Origin: Anolis sagrei | Lineage: Eukaryota > Chordata > Lepidosauria > Squamata > Anolidae | Reading direction: 5' to 3' | DNA: 64,000 nt | Assembly (NCBI RefSeq): GCF_037176765.1 | Contig: NC_090021.1 | Location: 194,847,378-194,911,377, forward strand | In this document: in pieces, positions 34,341 to 43,925 of the stretch | Numbering within the stretch: position 1 is the first letter of the stretch | How the letters are laid out: every line of letters starts with the position of its first letter | Program-made: the position numbers and the translations under genes | Notes under the pieces: generated by a model | What the model was told of the DNA's origin: nothing | Database searches by the model: none | Seen by the model: only the letters and a program-made list of their open reading frames with translations

Positions 34341-37300
34341 TACCCACATCTCCTCATGGTTCGAGGCAGGCACACCACAGTTAAAATACATCACCATAAA
34401 ATACATACATTAAAATATATTATTATAAAATGCATATATTAAAATACAAAGTACAACTACGGTGGTTCTGCATTCTAAACTGCCCAACTGGATTCCATTG
34501 TCTACTGGAGTCAAGAATGAAAGAGTGAAGCAGAAAAAGACGCACCTGTATTACAAAATCTAGTAGACACCTTTAGAAAAATTTGATTTATTTTAGACTT
34601 ACCTTTGGATTTTGGGATTAGTTCTCCACAGCTCAATATTCGTACTTCTGCATAAGGTTTACTAGATGCATCTGTTTTCTGGTTTTCTATTTCTCTTATA
34701 ACTTCCTGACCCGAGATTACTTGGCCAAAAACAACATGAAGCCTAAAAGATCAAAGCTTATTTTAGAAAGCTGACATCGTTACCACTCTGAACATTTCAA
34801 ATAATCATCAAAGTTTTGCAAATTGCAATCAAGATGTACAAGTGCACTTACCCATCTAGATGAGGTGTAGGTTTGGTTGTTCTTAGAAGAATTTAACAAA
34901 AGAAAAAATATGTTAGAATCTCTGGAAGCAGGTTAAACCTTCTGTATTATGCCATTAACAAAAAAAAAATAAACATCAAAAGGCACATGTTGATATTGTA
35001 GTTCAAATATCAAGGCATAATGTTGCATAAGGTTTCAATTAGAATACTGTAACAACATAATGCATAAATTTGAAGCAATTTCAAACACTGTGCTGTATAG
35101 ATCTAGTACTCAATAGGATGATTTTTTTTTTGTCTAGGCCACACTGCCGATGAGAGTTCACATCACTGGACACTTTTGCCTGCAAAAGCATTCTGTTCAC
35201 ATACTGCACTGGATATCACATAAAAAGGGTTCAACTAGTTGTACAGTGGTTCCCAATCTTTGGGCTTCCAGGTGTTTTGGACTTCAACTCCCAGAAATCC
35301 CAGCCACCTTACCAGCTGTTAGGAATTGTGGGAGTTCTTAGGACTTGTGAGAGTTGAAGTCCAAAACACTCGGAGGCCCAAAAGTTGGGAACCACTCCTA
35401 GAACCTTTTTGTCTGACATTTTATTTTCAATAAAGAGGATGTTTTTGGTTTGGAAGGACAATTAGCAATATGAGTGCCCATTTTCAATGGAGAGCAGTAC
35501 AGCCTAGATACAGGCTTACTATCTCTGTTAGAACTAGAACATGGTATCTTTCGGTAAAGAAGAGAGGAAATTCTGCCCAGTTTCAGAAATATAGCCCTCT
35601 TGATGGTGTTGGGATTGTATGAATTTATACAGATAAAATATTTCACCAGAACACAAGCTATTTCATTTATAATCAAATAAATGAATGTTTCAAATATGCA
35701 TCTGTTTAAAAAGGATAGCTTAAATGTCATAAAATCTAAGTCAACAATCAACATTTACAACCACTCCTTTCAGAGGAAGACACCACCCTACCTAAAGAGT
35801 CACAGATAAAAAAAATGATGGGCAAAATAGGAAAAACATAAAGAATTTAAGGGAGACAGACACGATAAGAAAAATATAACATTTCTGACAGGCACAGCAG
35901 TACTCAAAATATTATAATATCATCTAGTTATGGCTGGCAAACTTGGGATCACTCTGATTCCAGACTGGAACTTATTAAATAACACAGATTCTTTTTTTCA
36001 TTATAACAAAATTTTGTTCCATCTTAAGGTGGGGAAAAAGGTGTCTCAAGTGAAGCTTCAGCACCAGTCCTTGTTTCTACAACAAGCCATTTTTTTCAGA
36101 ATCCAATTATCACAGGGACAGGAAGTGAAGTGGAATCTTCTGAACAGAATCACGGACAGCAAGGCAAACACCACAGGGATGCTAAACCTTAAATATGCTA
36201 CCCAAAGCTAAAAAATAATATAGTTTTCGCTGGAGCTTCACTTAAAAAATGAATTTGTTATGACATATACCAATTCAACTTAATAACAAACCTATCTTGC
36301 TCATAACTTGGGGACTGCCTGTACTGGATATTCCAAAAGGCCTGACATAAAAGGTAGCCAGTTGAAATAGAGCAGAAAATATCTGGACAAAACAAGCACT
36401 GCCTCTTAGCCTCCTATTCCCTGTACTCAAAGCCAGCATTTTAAGAAAGTAAGTTCAGAAGAGCCTACACAAGGATCGCAGTAGGCTGTTCTTCAGTATT
36501 GTTCAGGTACACACCAAGTTAGCTTCAACAATGGCTACTACTGGACAGAGATGTTTCCTGAATTAGAAGGCAGTGACAGCTTCCTCTAACACACTACTTC
36601 TTAAACTGTGAGTCTCGGCCACAAATGGGCTCCCCTTAGCTCAATGTTAAGGTTGCAAAAAAAAAAAATGACAATAGTAAAAGGTTTCTGAATGCCACAT
36701 TTACACAAATCTGTTAGCAATGTTGTGCAGTGTTTACAGTGGACTCTTCAGAAAATGTTTCATCTATTATTCACAAAAAGGAAAAAACAGTCTGTTTAGC
36801 AAGTCTTGCAAATGCTGATTCATTATCAGTAAAGTTTGATTTTTATACCTATTTACTATACCTATATAGCTGGGATCACGGAAAAATTTATCAGGAGGTA
36901 AGGGCTTGCAAGTGGGAAAAGTTGCATTAGGCCCTGCTCTAATGCAAAGCTGATCTTGATTCTTACATATAGAATGACTACGATATTCAAATGTATTCCC
37001 TATATGCTTTTAACCCTATTTGCTACATCCCAAATAAACATTATGTGCACAGTTAAACTGCATAATTTAAAAGGGATTCATACTTTGTCAAGAGAAAAAA
37101 GACTCGGCCATTTGAACAATTCAAAGTTCTTACAATTTGAATTGTAAGGAATATCATCCAAATGCTGAAGAAACACAGTGGAGCTGGCATGATACTTACA
37201 TAAAAAACTGTGAACCATTTGTATCTTTTCCTCTGTTGGCCATTGAAAGGAGAAATTCTTTGTTGTGCTTTACAGCAAAGCTTTCATCTAGAGAAAGCGT

Positions 37301-40300
37301 TTGAATTACTTCAAAAATCCAAGTATTACCTTGCACTGGCATTTCTTTAGCATTTTAAATAAGGATTGTCAAACTGCATAAATGCGTCATCTCAGTGCTA
37401 AACATTATTCAGTATTCAGACAGGTAAACTAAAGACAGAAAGACATGTACGGTAATTCTCAGTCAAACTTGCAAAAATATTAAAACCATTATTCTATCTA
37501 CTCCTTGAACAGCACAGAATAAGTGAATGTGTAAACAGAACTACCTTACAATTCAATAAATCTGTTGAGCAAAAACAGTGCACATTAAACTCATTTTTAT
37601 TAGCTCAAGCAGATCAGTGTTTTTATGAAAACAAGCTCATAATTTTGTCTTATTTGACATTCATAGAAGTCTATAAAAAGTGGTAGCAATAATATGTAGA
37701 GGACAAGGGATAAATCTGAGACACAAACATAAATAAATTTGAGTTTTTATAAATAAGTGGTCTTGTGGAGACTTGTTTACTGCAGCTTTGAATCATAAAT
37801 CGCTCTTCCAAGAAAAAGCCTTTTAAGACTACAACACAATTCAAGCTGCCGGAAAGTACAAACAGAACCATGGTAAGTACCTGTAACCACCTTCCAGCTT
37901 TACAAGAAATCATAAAGTCTCTTTTGTTGGACTGTTGTGTACAACTGCCATTTAGTATTCAGCTCCATGTCCATTTTAAGGACCTGTCTAGCCCGTGGGG
38001 TTTAAGTTCCATTTTGTTTCTAGAGATGGTATAATGTCATTGACTTTATAAACACAGTTGTTTGTTGAGGCACCATCCGTTAGATGTGAAAACTGAAAAG
38101 GGCTGAGGAACGTGAAATGGACAAGGTGTCATGTATCATGTTCCTCAGTTGATGGTGGTAGGTGATCAGACCTAGCAGTTGGTGATGGAAGGGGTTAATG
38201 TCAGTCCTAACCCGTGTCAGTTTTAAAGGGCAGAGTAATCTATAAGTAAAAATTTACAGGCGAAAGCAATTAAGGGTGGAGGCATGCAAGAAATAGGATG
38301 CAGCTGGGTTTAACTGGATATAAGGAGCTAGCCTGGAGACCGATCTTTTTTTTTGGGGGGGTGGGGTAGTATTTGTCATATTTGGCTGTGGGTGCTTCTG
38401 GTTTTTCTCCCAGGTTTGTGGATTTCGGTATCCTGACCTGTCTCCTGGAACCTTGACTCTATGGACTGGCTATTGACTATGGTACAGAATCTTGATCTTT
38501 GGACATTAATAATTGAACTCTTCGTGTTTGACTACTGGACTGAACTTTTTGACTACGGTGTTCTCCCGAACCTGCATTGGCGTTTGCTATCAGTCTTTTT
38601 TTATATTCTGTGGCTGAGTGCTATTTTTGTTTTCTATTTGGACTATGGAAACAGTCAGACAGTAAGTGATGCTTTAATTAAACAGTTTGACACAAGCTGG
38701 GTGTTTGTTTTGGTTCACCTCAGCCTGTATACCAGTAGAGCTCTGGCAATTTGACACAAGGGATAGAAGACTTATGCTCTTCAATAAAACCTTAAGATAA
38801 GTAGAAAGGGAGGAACAAAGCTGAGCCACTACATCAGTGGTCATATTACAAAACCACAGAGAAGGAAGATTTTTATTTTATTTATTTTTTTGATCCCTGG
38901 CTCTAGAACTTAAGGACAGATCAGGCCATAGTCCTAAATAAAAATCTGGCCTGAAGGCAAGGAACACTGAATACTAATTCCCTAACAGACATATTTATTA
39001 AACTAATAACTATGGTAAGGAATTTAATATTCTTACCTTCAAAAAAGCCACCATATATTGATTCTCCTCCCCTTCCATTTCCTGTTACAAAATGAAAAAA
39101 ATATGACTAATAATAATGGTGATATGTCTCTTAAATGTTTCTTATCGACACAGAAAATATTTTATGAGTGTAGGGAACTTCAATTCCTGTGAAATTAGGT
39201 AAATCTTAGAAAACTGATTGTCATGAAACAGAATGAGGCTGTTCTCTATTTTTCTCATCATCTTGTTGTTAACTGTCATCAAACTTACCTCAACTTATGA
39301 TGAATCTATGAATGAGAGATCTCAAAGTCATCCTATCATCAACAGCCCTGCTCAGGCCTTACAGCTTCAGTGCTGCGGCTTCCTTAATTTGGTCTATCCA
39401 TTTCCTTTTTTCCTATAGCCTTCTATCTTGTATAAATATGCCTTCAAGTTAGTAGGTGACCCTAAGAATGTCATAATTTTCTTATGCAAGGAATACTCAG
39501 AGGCGGCTTTGCCAGTTCCTTCTTCTGAAATATAACTCACAGCATGTGGCATTCATTGGAAGTCTCCCACTGAAATACTAATCAGGGCTGATAGTGTTTA
39601 GCTTCCACAATCAGTAGGAATATGGTACATTTAGGTTATTTATTAGTCTTTTCTAGTGAGGCCAGTTTCTCATGATACGTCCAAAGTACAGCAGTCTCAC
39701 TTTAGTCATCTTGGCTTCCAGGGAACCTTCAATCTTGATTTGTTCTAGAACCCATTTATTTTTGCTTCCAACAGTCCACTGAATACGCAGAACTCTTTTC
39801 CAACATCACCTCTCAGATTACTTTTATAACTACACATAGAAATTGGAAATATAACAGCATGGGTTGCCTTCTCTAGTTTCTTAATAGCTGCCCTCTCAAG
39901 TCTCCTTCTAATTTCTTGACTGTAATCTCCATTCTGGCCGTGAAAGCCCTCGACAATACAATCTCCATTCTGATCAATAACTGAGCCAAGATATGGAAAA
40001 TCTTGAACTGTTTCAATGGCTTCAACATCCACTTTAAAGTTATATAAAATAATCTATTTCTGTTTATGTTCAACTGTAAGCCTGCTTTTGCACTTTCTCC
40101 CTTGACTTTCTACAGTAACTGTTCCAAACATTTGCTATTTTCGGCTAGCAGTACGGTATCTGCATATCCTTTTCTCCAATTTTCAAGCCCCCTTCCTCTG
40201 AGTCTAATTTTACTGAAATATAATGATATATTCAGACCATTGTAAACCATTCTGTTTTGCACATTGAGGGTAGACTCTTGACCTCAATATAGGTTGTACA

Positions 40301-42982
40301 GGACTATTTATGTATTTACTCTATTTGTATCCCACCTTTCTGTACCCCAAAGGGGACTCAAGGCGCCTTTACATATGGCAACTATTCAATGCCTTTGAAC
40401 AACGAACAGTTAAAATACATTAAGTTAAAGATTTAAAATTAAATGCACATTAAAACACATAAAACATCACAACCATTATTAAAAATCACACAATCCACAA
40501 TCGTAATCCAGGGCCATTCCAAAAGTCATTACACATAATTCCATAGCTATTATTGCACTGCAGTTAATCTCCAAAGGCTTGACCCCCAGAGCCAGGTTTT
40601 CACTTTCATTCTGAAGGCCAGGAGTGAGGGACCTGCTCTAATATCACTGGAGAGGGAGTTCTACAGCTGAGGAGCCACCACTGAAAATGCCCTGAAAAAA
40701 AAGGGAGGTGGGACTGAGGTGGTTCATAGGAGGAGATACATTTAGACAGGTAAGCTGGGCACAGCATAGAGCTTGCCACCCTGCGTGTTTTATTTTTAGG
40801 ATTTAGATTGCTATTTCATGTACATTTCATATTTGTAAACAATTATTTCCAATAGTCAATGTTATACCTTCACTGAAGTCACCTCCTTGGATCATGAAAT
40901 CTTTCACAACTCTATGAAACAGACAACTTTTGTAATGCAATGGCTTCTGGGTTGATTTTCCTGTACCCTTTTCGCCTGCAGAGGGAAAAACATTCAAATT
41001 CCATCACTTCTAATGAGACAGTTTCTCCACAAACAACCAAAATAAAGTGTAAATTGTAAGGAGCTATCTTATTATATAACTTTCACTCAAATTGTGAAAA
41101 CATTACATGACGTGAATACTATGTTTATTTGCTAAGCTTCTAATGGTCCAAATTGTCAGACATGTGTACAAAAGTTTCCCATTTCTATATCATATTACAA
41201 ACTGCTTTGAAACTCTCCTAGATTTCCTAAATGGAAGGAGCTACTATTAAAGATATATATCTCAGATTCCAAAGAGAAATCAGAAATAATTGTGTGAATT
41301 AATGATTGGTCTCATCTTACTGATTAAAGAATTGGTTTTCTGAAATAAAGACTTGTCCCACATCAAGCATAATTCCAAATTATTTAAATAAAGGCTTTGA
41401 TTATGGCTACAATAAATCTATTTCTTCTCTTGCAGATACAATATCTTTAATGAAGCCTATCTAGAAATCAAGCAAGATGCTCAGCCTGTCCTGAGGTTTG
41501 GGATTACTTTTCAAACGTTAACAAATCTAGATTTCAAAAAATAAATTGGTACACAGTTCGATTCTTTGTCACTGAAGCCATCCTTGAAGCACAGTTACAC
41601 AGCTGACTCTTCTATACAGAACCTCAAATATGCAACTGCACTAATTGGTACTTGAAGAATTTGCTTTATGTAAAACAGTCTTTTCAAAGCACAAGGCAGT
41701 CCACTCTACAGAAGTGTGACTTTCCTTTTTGAATTTTGGTTCTGCAATGAGCTACACTTTATCAACCCCTGCATTATACAACGAATTACTAATATATACA
41801 AACCTGTACAAAGGCAACGAAAGTTTTCACATGTCTTTGGACAAACATCTGAAAATAATTCAAAGACAACTCTTCCAGCTAAAACAAAAATAAAAATACA
41901 TAATTAAAGGCATATTATTTACACCCACAAATGTTAAAGATATGATTTTGAGGGTCAATAATAAGACTCAGTAGCTGTATTCCAGCTATCATATACTTTA
42001 GGATTTCTGTCCATTTAGTATTATCTTCCTTTGCCTCTACAGTGAGAGACATAAATCTAGCTTCATCCCACTTTAACTTTTGCCTTATTAGTTCCTCCAC
42101 TGCATTTCTGATTTCAATGTAATCGTTCTGAATTTTTCTACAATCCTACCACATATGAGAGAATGAACCTATACCCCCACAATTATGCCAACATTTGTGA
42201 GGAAACTAATATGGGGGGAGTGTGCAAGGTAATAAAAGAACAATACAGTGGAAATAAAGCAACCATCACAAGAAACTGGGCACACTTGCGACAAATTAAC
42301 ATGAAGAGTGGAACCAAACAGAGATGCCCCCTTTCCCCAACCCTATTTGCATTGGCCATTGAGCCATTAGCAAACTACAATAGCTACGAGAATGGAGAGA
42401 CAATGCAAGATGGGATTTGGAAACCTAGTGGTTTTATCTCTCAGAATACATAATTAGTGGTTTTAATAATCAAAGGAAAAGCAAATATATGAATGGCTAT
42501 ACAAAACAAGACTAGTATAAGAAATGGTCTTTTGTAACCGACAAAACAGATGGAAATGATATAGGATTTTGTATTCCAGCTATCATATACTTTAACCAGC
42601 TATCATATACTTTAACCAGGCTTTCTACACGGTTAAATCGATGCAATGATATCATTCGGAATTGCTGCTCCAGAAGGGAGGGGGGGAGTGGGGGGCATGG
42701 GAAACGGGTGATACACATCCAAGGAATATTTAAAGCATCAATTAAGGTAAAGTGACTTTTGGAACAATATATATTGAGATTACACCTGTATGACAAAAGT
42801 TTGTTAATTGAATTGATGTATCAATAAAATTAAAATAAAAAATAAAAGAAGACTCGGTGAGTGCAGCTGGACATTTCAACATGACAAAATGGTACATGGA
42901 AGCCAGTAGTGTCTCTCTTACCTGGTACATTATTGATGCCTATGTCAAAAAAGCAACGAGGTCTCTGGGTTTTCACTCCCAT
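27150..42982 (-). CDS. PPIG: Peptidyl-prolyl cis-trans isomerase G (whole gene, 12 coding exons)
   Basis: PPIG is a nuclear-speckle cyclophilin that catalyses proline isomerisation and binds the RNA polymerase II C-terminal domain and splicing factors. Coding exons in transcript order are 42922-42982, 41804-41878, 40868-40975, 39037-39081, 37200-37287, 34852-34881, 34603-34742, 33015-33219, 31343-31513, 30731-30815, 29241-29377 and 27150-28263. The total of 2,259 nt gives 752 residues (human 754). The cyclophilin domain spans about residues 8-175, with [15 protein letters not shown] carrying the catalytic Arg67, Phe72 and Gln75, and [13 protein letters not shown], where His133 stands at the usual tryptophan position. 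Then come an acidic Ser block and Lys-rich stretch (exon 8), a conserved linker ([18 protein letters not shown]) and a long RS/KE tail ending GTDEDRHG. All junctions are GT-AG and in phase. It runs convergent to CFAP210 and divergent from FASTKD1. Confidence 0.96.
28625..28758. mobile_element. hAT-like palindromic MITE
   Basis: 'cagtggttctcaacctgtgg' at the left pairs with 'ccacaggttgagaaccact' at the right, and the centre is also inverted. It lies in PPIG intron 11, 370 nt from the last exon. Confidence 0.75.
28791..29104 (-). mobile_element. CR1 LINE 3' end, reverse orientation
   Basis: 'ggaatcatagttagaagag' at the left is the inverted CR1 terminus. 'aaaggcctccaaaggaactt' and 'agttcctctgctgaacagct' follow. 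It is inside PPIG intron 11. Confidence 0.7.
29241..29377 (-). CDS. PPIG: PPIG coding exon 11
   Basis: It encodes [18 protein letters not shown] and then [18 protein letters not shown], a stretch I recall as nearly invariant in tetrapod PPIG. Acceptor TTTTTTAAG, donor GTAAGA. Confidence 0.95.
30195..30329. mobile_element. hAT-like palindromic MITE with perfect 8-bp target duplication
   Basis: The element runs from cagtggttcccagcc to ttgagaaccactg. It is flanked by gcctaatc at 30187-30194 and again at 30330-30337, an exact 8-bp duplication typical of hAT. In PPIG intron 10. Confidence 0.85.
30731..30815 (-). CDS. PPIG: PPIG coding exon 10
   Basis: 85 nt encoding [20 protein letters not shown] at its 3' side. 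Acceptor TTATTTTCAG, donor GTGTGC. This linker joins the acidic/Lys block to the RS tail. Confidence 0.93.
31343..31513 (-). CDS. PPIG: PPIG coding exon 9
   Basis: It encodes [12 protein letters not shown], then [20 protein letters not shown], a hallmark of PPIG, and ends in a charged [15 protein letters not shown] run. The acceptor ATTAATGAAG has a poor pyrimidine tract, but the phase is correct. Confidence 0.93.
31787..31855 (-). mobile_element. SINE 3' tail fragment
   Basis: 'gtaaaggtaaaggcttcccc' and 'tgacattaagtccagttagg' match the tail of the Sauria-type SINE at 16209-16528. Confidence 0.6.
31855..32530. mobile_element. Nested repeat: 'attcagaaaattgca' family split by a GC-rich fold-back hAT
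   Basis: Two parts of the repeat seen at 12105-12405 (31855-31975 and 32480-32525) flank a GC-rich fold-back of about 450 nt. Its arms (about 31990-32100 and 32165-32275) are inverted copies, e.g. 'aggctaggccgcatggcgc' against 'caccatgtagcctagcct'. It ends in 'cacgacccccaggttgagaa', a hAT-type terminus. The ORFs on both strands are palindrome products. PPIG intron 8. Confidence 0.6.
33015..33219 (-). CDS. PPIG: PPIG coding exon 8 (Ser/acidic and Lys block)
   Basis: It encodes [19 protein letters not shown], a run of Ser/Asp repeats and then a Lys-rich tract ending [10 protein letters not shown]. Acceptor CATTCAAAG, donor GTATAT. The plus-strand Phe/Ser-rich ORFs here are its shadow. Confidence 0.94.
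34296..34336. repeat. (ATT)n microsatellite
   Basis: About 13 near-perfect ATT triplets beside a LINE-like tail block (to about 34490) that resembles 1926-2100. Confidence 0.85.
34603..34742 (-). CDS. PPIG: PPIG coding exon 7 (end of cyclophilin domain)
   Basis: It encodes [20 protein letters not shown] and [12 protein letters not shown], the last strand and helix of the cyclophilin fold. Acceptor GATCTTTTAG, donor GTAAGT. Confidence 0.96.
34852..34881 (-). CDS. PPIG: PPIG coding exon 6 (30-nt microexon)
   Basis: Only 30 nt, encoding [11 protein letters not shown] across its split ends. Acceptor TTCTTCTAAG, donor GTAAGT. Without it the cyclophilin fold would lose the loop carrying His133, and the phase (1 + 27 + 2) fits both neighbours. 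It is separated from exon 7 by only 109 nt. Confidence 0.93.
35244..35396. mobile_element. hAT-like palindromic MITE
   Basis: 'cagtggttcccaatctttgg' pairs with 'aaaagttgggaaccact'. PPIG intron 5. No clean target duplication. Confidence 0.7.
35400..37199. other. PPIG intron 5, remainder
   Basis: No exon or repeat that I can name, apart from an A-run near 36658-36668. Confidence 0.45.
37200..37287 (-). CDS. PPIG: PPIG coding exon 5
   Basis: It encodes [20 protein letters not shown] and KDTNGSQFF, core cyclophilin strands (the MANxG and NGSQFFI motifs). Acceptor CTTTCTCTAG, donor GTAAGT. Confidence 0.97.
38127..38756. mobile_element. Solo LTR of an LTR retroelement (fossil)
   Basis: A 630-bp block begins TGTCA and ends TGACA, the usual TG...CA form with short inverted ends. 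It is bounded by a perfect 5-bp duplication, caagg, at 38122-38126 and 38757-38761. A TATA-like 'ggatataagg' lies about 185 nt in. There is no internal coding region, so it is a solo LTR left by recombination. The 5-bp duplication fits Ty3/Gypsy or retrovirus-like elements; I cannot choose between them. The exact duplication suggests a moderate to young age. PPIG intron 4. Confidence 0.75.
39037..39081 (-). CDS. PPIG: PPIG coding exon 4
   Basis: 45 nt encoding [16 protein letters not shown] across the split ends, a signature of the large cyclophilins. Acceptor TTTGTAACAG, donor GTAAGA. Confidence 0.96.
39425..39620 (-). mobile_element. SINE fragment, reverse orientation
   Basis: 'atgccttcaagttagtaggt', 'gaatactcagaggcggcttt' and 'ttcattggaagtctcccac' follow the order of the reversed tRNA-type SINE seen at 12630-12800. 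Confidence 0.55.
39630..40210 (-). mobile_element. RTE/BovB LINE fragment (reverse transcriptase C-terminal part)
   Basis: The minus strand reads [20 protein letters not shown], then [16 protein letters not shown], matching the end of the BovB reverse transcriptase ORF (IETVKDFIYLGS-type motif). Upstream on the same strand, pieces like [10 protein letters not shown] and [11 protein letters not shown] agree. Frame changes show it is dead. PPIG intron 3. Confidence 0.75.
40305..40800 (-). mobile_element. Non-LTR retroelement 3' region
   Basis: A reversed tail block ('ctatttgtatcccacctttc', 'ccccaaaggggactcaaggc') is followed by 'gagagggagttctacagc' wording shared with 1493-1925. PPIG intron 3, about 70 nt short of exon 3. 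Confidence 0.55.
40868..40975 (-). CDS. PPIG: PPIG coding exon 3 (catalytic Arg/Phe/Gln)
   Basis: It encodes [18 protein letters not shown] and [18 protein letters not shown]. Arg67, Phe72 and Gln75 match the cyclophilin A active-site Arg55, Phe60 and Gln63. Acceptor TCCCTCTGCAG, donor GTATAA. Confidence 0.97.
41804..41878 (-). CDS. PPIG: PPIG coding exon 2
   Basis: It encodes [20 protein letters not shown] and RCLCTG. Acceptor TTTGTTTTAG, donor GTTTGT. Confidence 0.96.
42163..42420 (+). mobile_element. L1-type LINE reverse transcriptase fragment
   Basis: The plus strand encodes [20 protein letters not shown] and EPLA, matching the GTRQGCPLSPLLF-type motif of L1 ORF2 reverse transcriptase. 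The piece is short and lies in PPIG intron 1, opposite to the gene. A further A-rich stretch ending 'tcaataaaattaaaataa' at 42826-42848 may be the 3' end of the same insertion. Confidence 0.65.
42922..42982 (-). CDS. PPIG: PPIG coding exon 1
   Basis: The ATG in GAAGCCATGG starts [20 protein letters not shown]. The exon begins at about 43000 after acceptor TTCCATTACAG, so 18 nt of 5' UTR are in this exon and the transcription start lies further upstream. Donor GTAAGA. Confidence 0.95.
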
Positions 42983-43479
42983 GGCTTCCAACCTTTAAGA
43001 CTGTAATGGAATTACAAATTTTAAGTTTTTATTTCTTACTCATTTGAATGTGTTTTTAAGCCTTGATTAAAGAACACTGACAAACAAAAATATATAGGTA
43101 TGAAATTACATCGTCTTTTACAGATATAGAAAAGCGAACTATTCCTGTTGCAGTTTTCATGGGACGTAGATCAACACACCACTCAGTACTGCAATCAAGC
43201 TCAGATTGCAAGACATTTAACTTCCCCTACACCTTCAAAATAAATTCAGTTATGCTCAACCTGTGTTTGTAAATATATTGTTAACAATTACATTCACTTC
43301 CCTTCATTAAACTTTAAGAAAATAGCTACTAAAACTGTTTACATACTAATTTTATTATATCTTGAAAATTATGAATTACATATACATACAGATTTCCTAG
43401 GTACAATCATCTCAGGAAAGTTTTAACTTGTTACACTATTAATGTTTTTAGAAATAGAAGATACTCCATGGAAAAATAT

Positions 43480-43790
43480 AGTAATAATCATAATAACTAT
43501 ACTCTTATACCCCACCACCATCTCCCTAAAAGGACTCAGGGTAGATTACATGGGGACTAGCTCAGCAAAGCAGAATAAAATATAGCACAATTAATATACA
43601 TTGCATTTTAAGAATTAAAACAATAAAACCGAACAACAGACATCATAACAACATAAAAACAACAATAACCATCCACCAATAGTCGAGAACAGTGGGTATA
43701 TATAGCAGTGGAAAATTCTCCACCTGTATCATCACAAGGAACAGCCCAGAATTTACATCCAATATGAACAACTGTTCCTCAAATAATCTC
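43480..43790 (-). mobile_element. Non-LTR retroelement 3' region
   Basis: The reversed tail block 'cttataccccaccaccatct' and 'aaggactcagggtagatta' is like those at 1493 and 40305. Confidence 0.5.
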
Positions 43791-43813
43791 TAGACCAACT
43801 ACATCTGGTATAC

Positions 43814-43925
43814 AGTGGGCCCTTGGTATCCACAGGGACTTTGTTCTAGGTCCCCCAGTGTATGCCAAAAAAACATGCATACTCAAGTTTCTATTTAAAA
43901 TGTACATATCTGCAGATACCCTGAG
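43814..43925. mobile_element. Tigger/pogo-like transposon end (fragment)
   Basis: TA followed by 'cagtgggcccttggtatcca' and 'ggtcccccagtgtatgcc' matches the terminal region of Tigger-type elements. A similar piece in the opposite sense lies at about 49835-49885 ('acttgagcatccatggaacc'). Confidence 0.5.

Noticed and set aside
38461-38754. 97-codon ORF within the solo LTR
   Set aside because: The reading frame arises from a run of related short words in LTR sequence; LTRs are not coding and no domain is seen.
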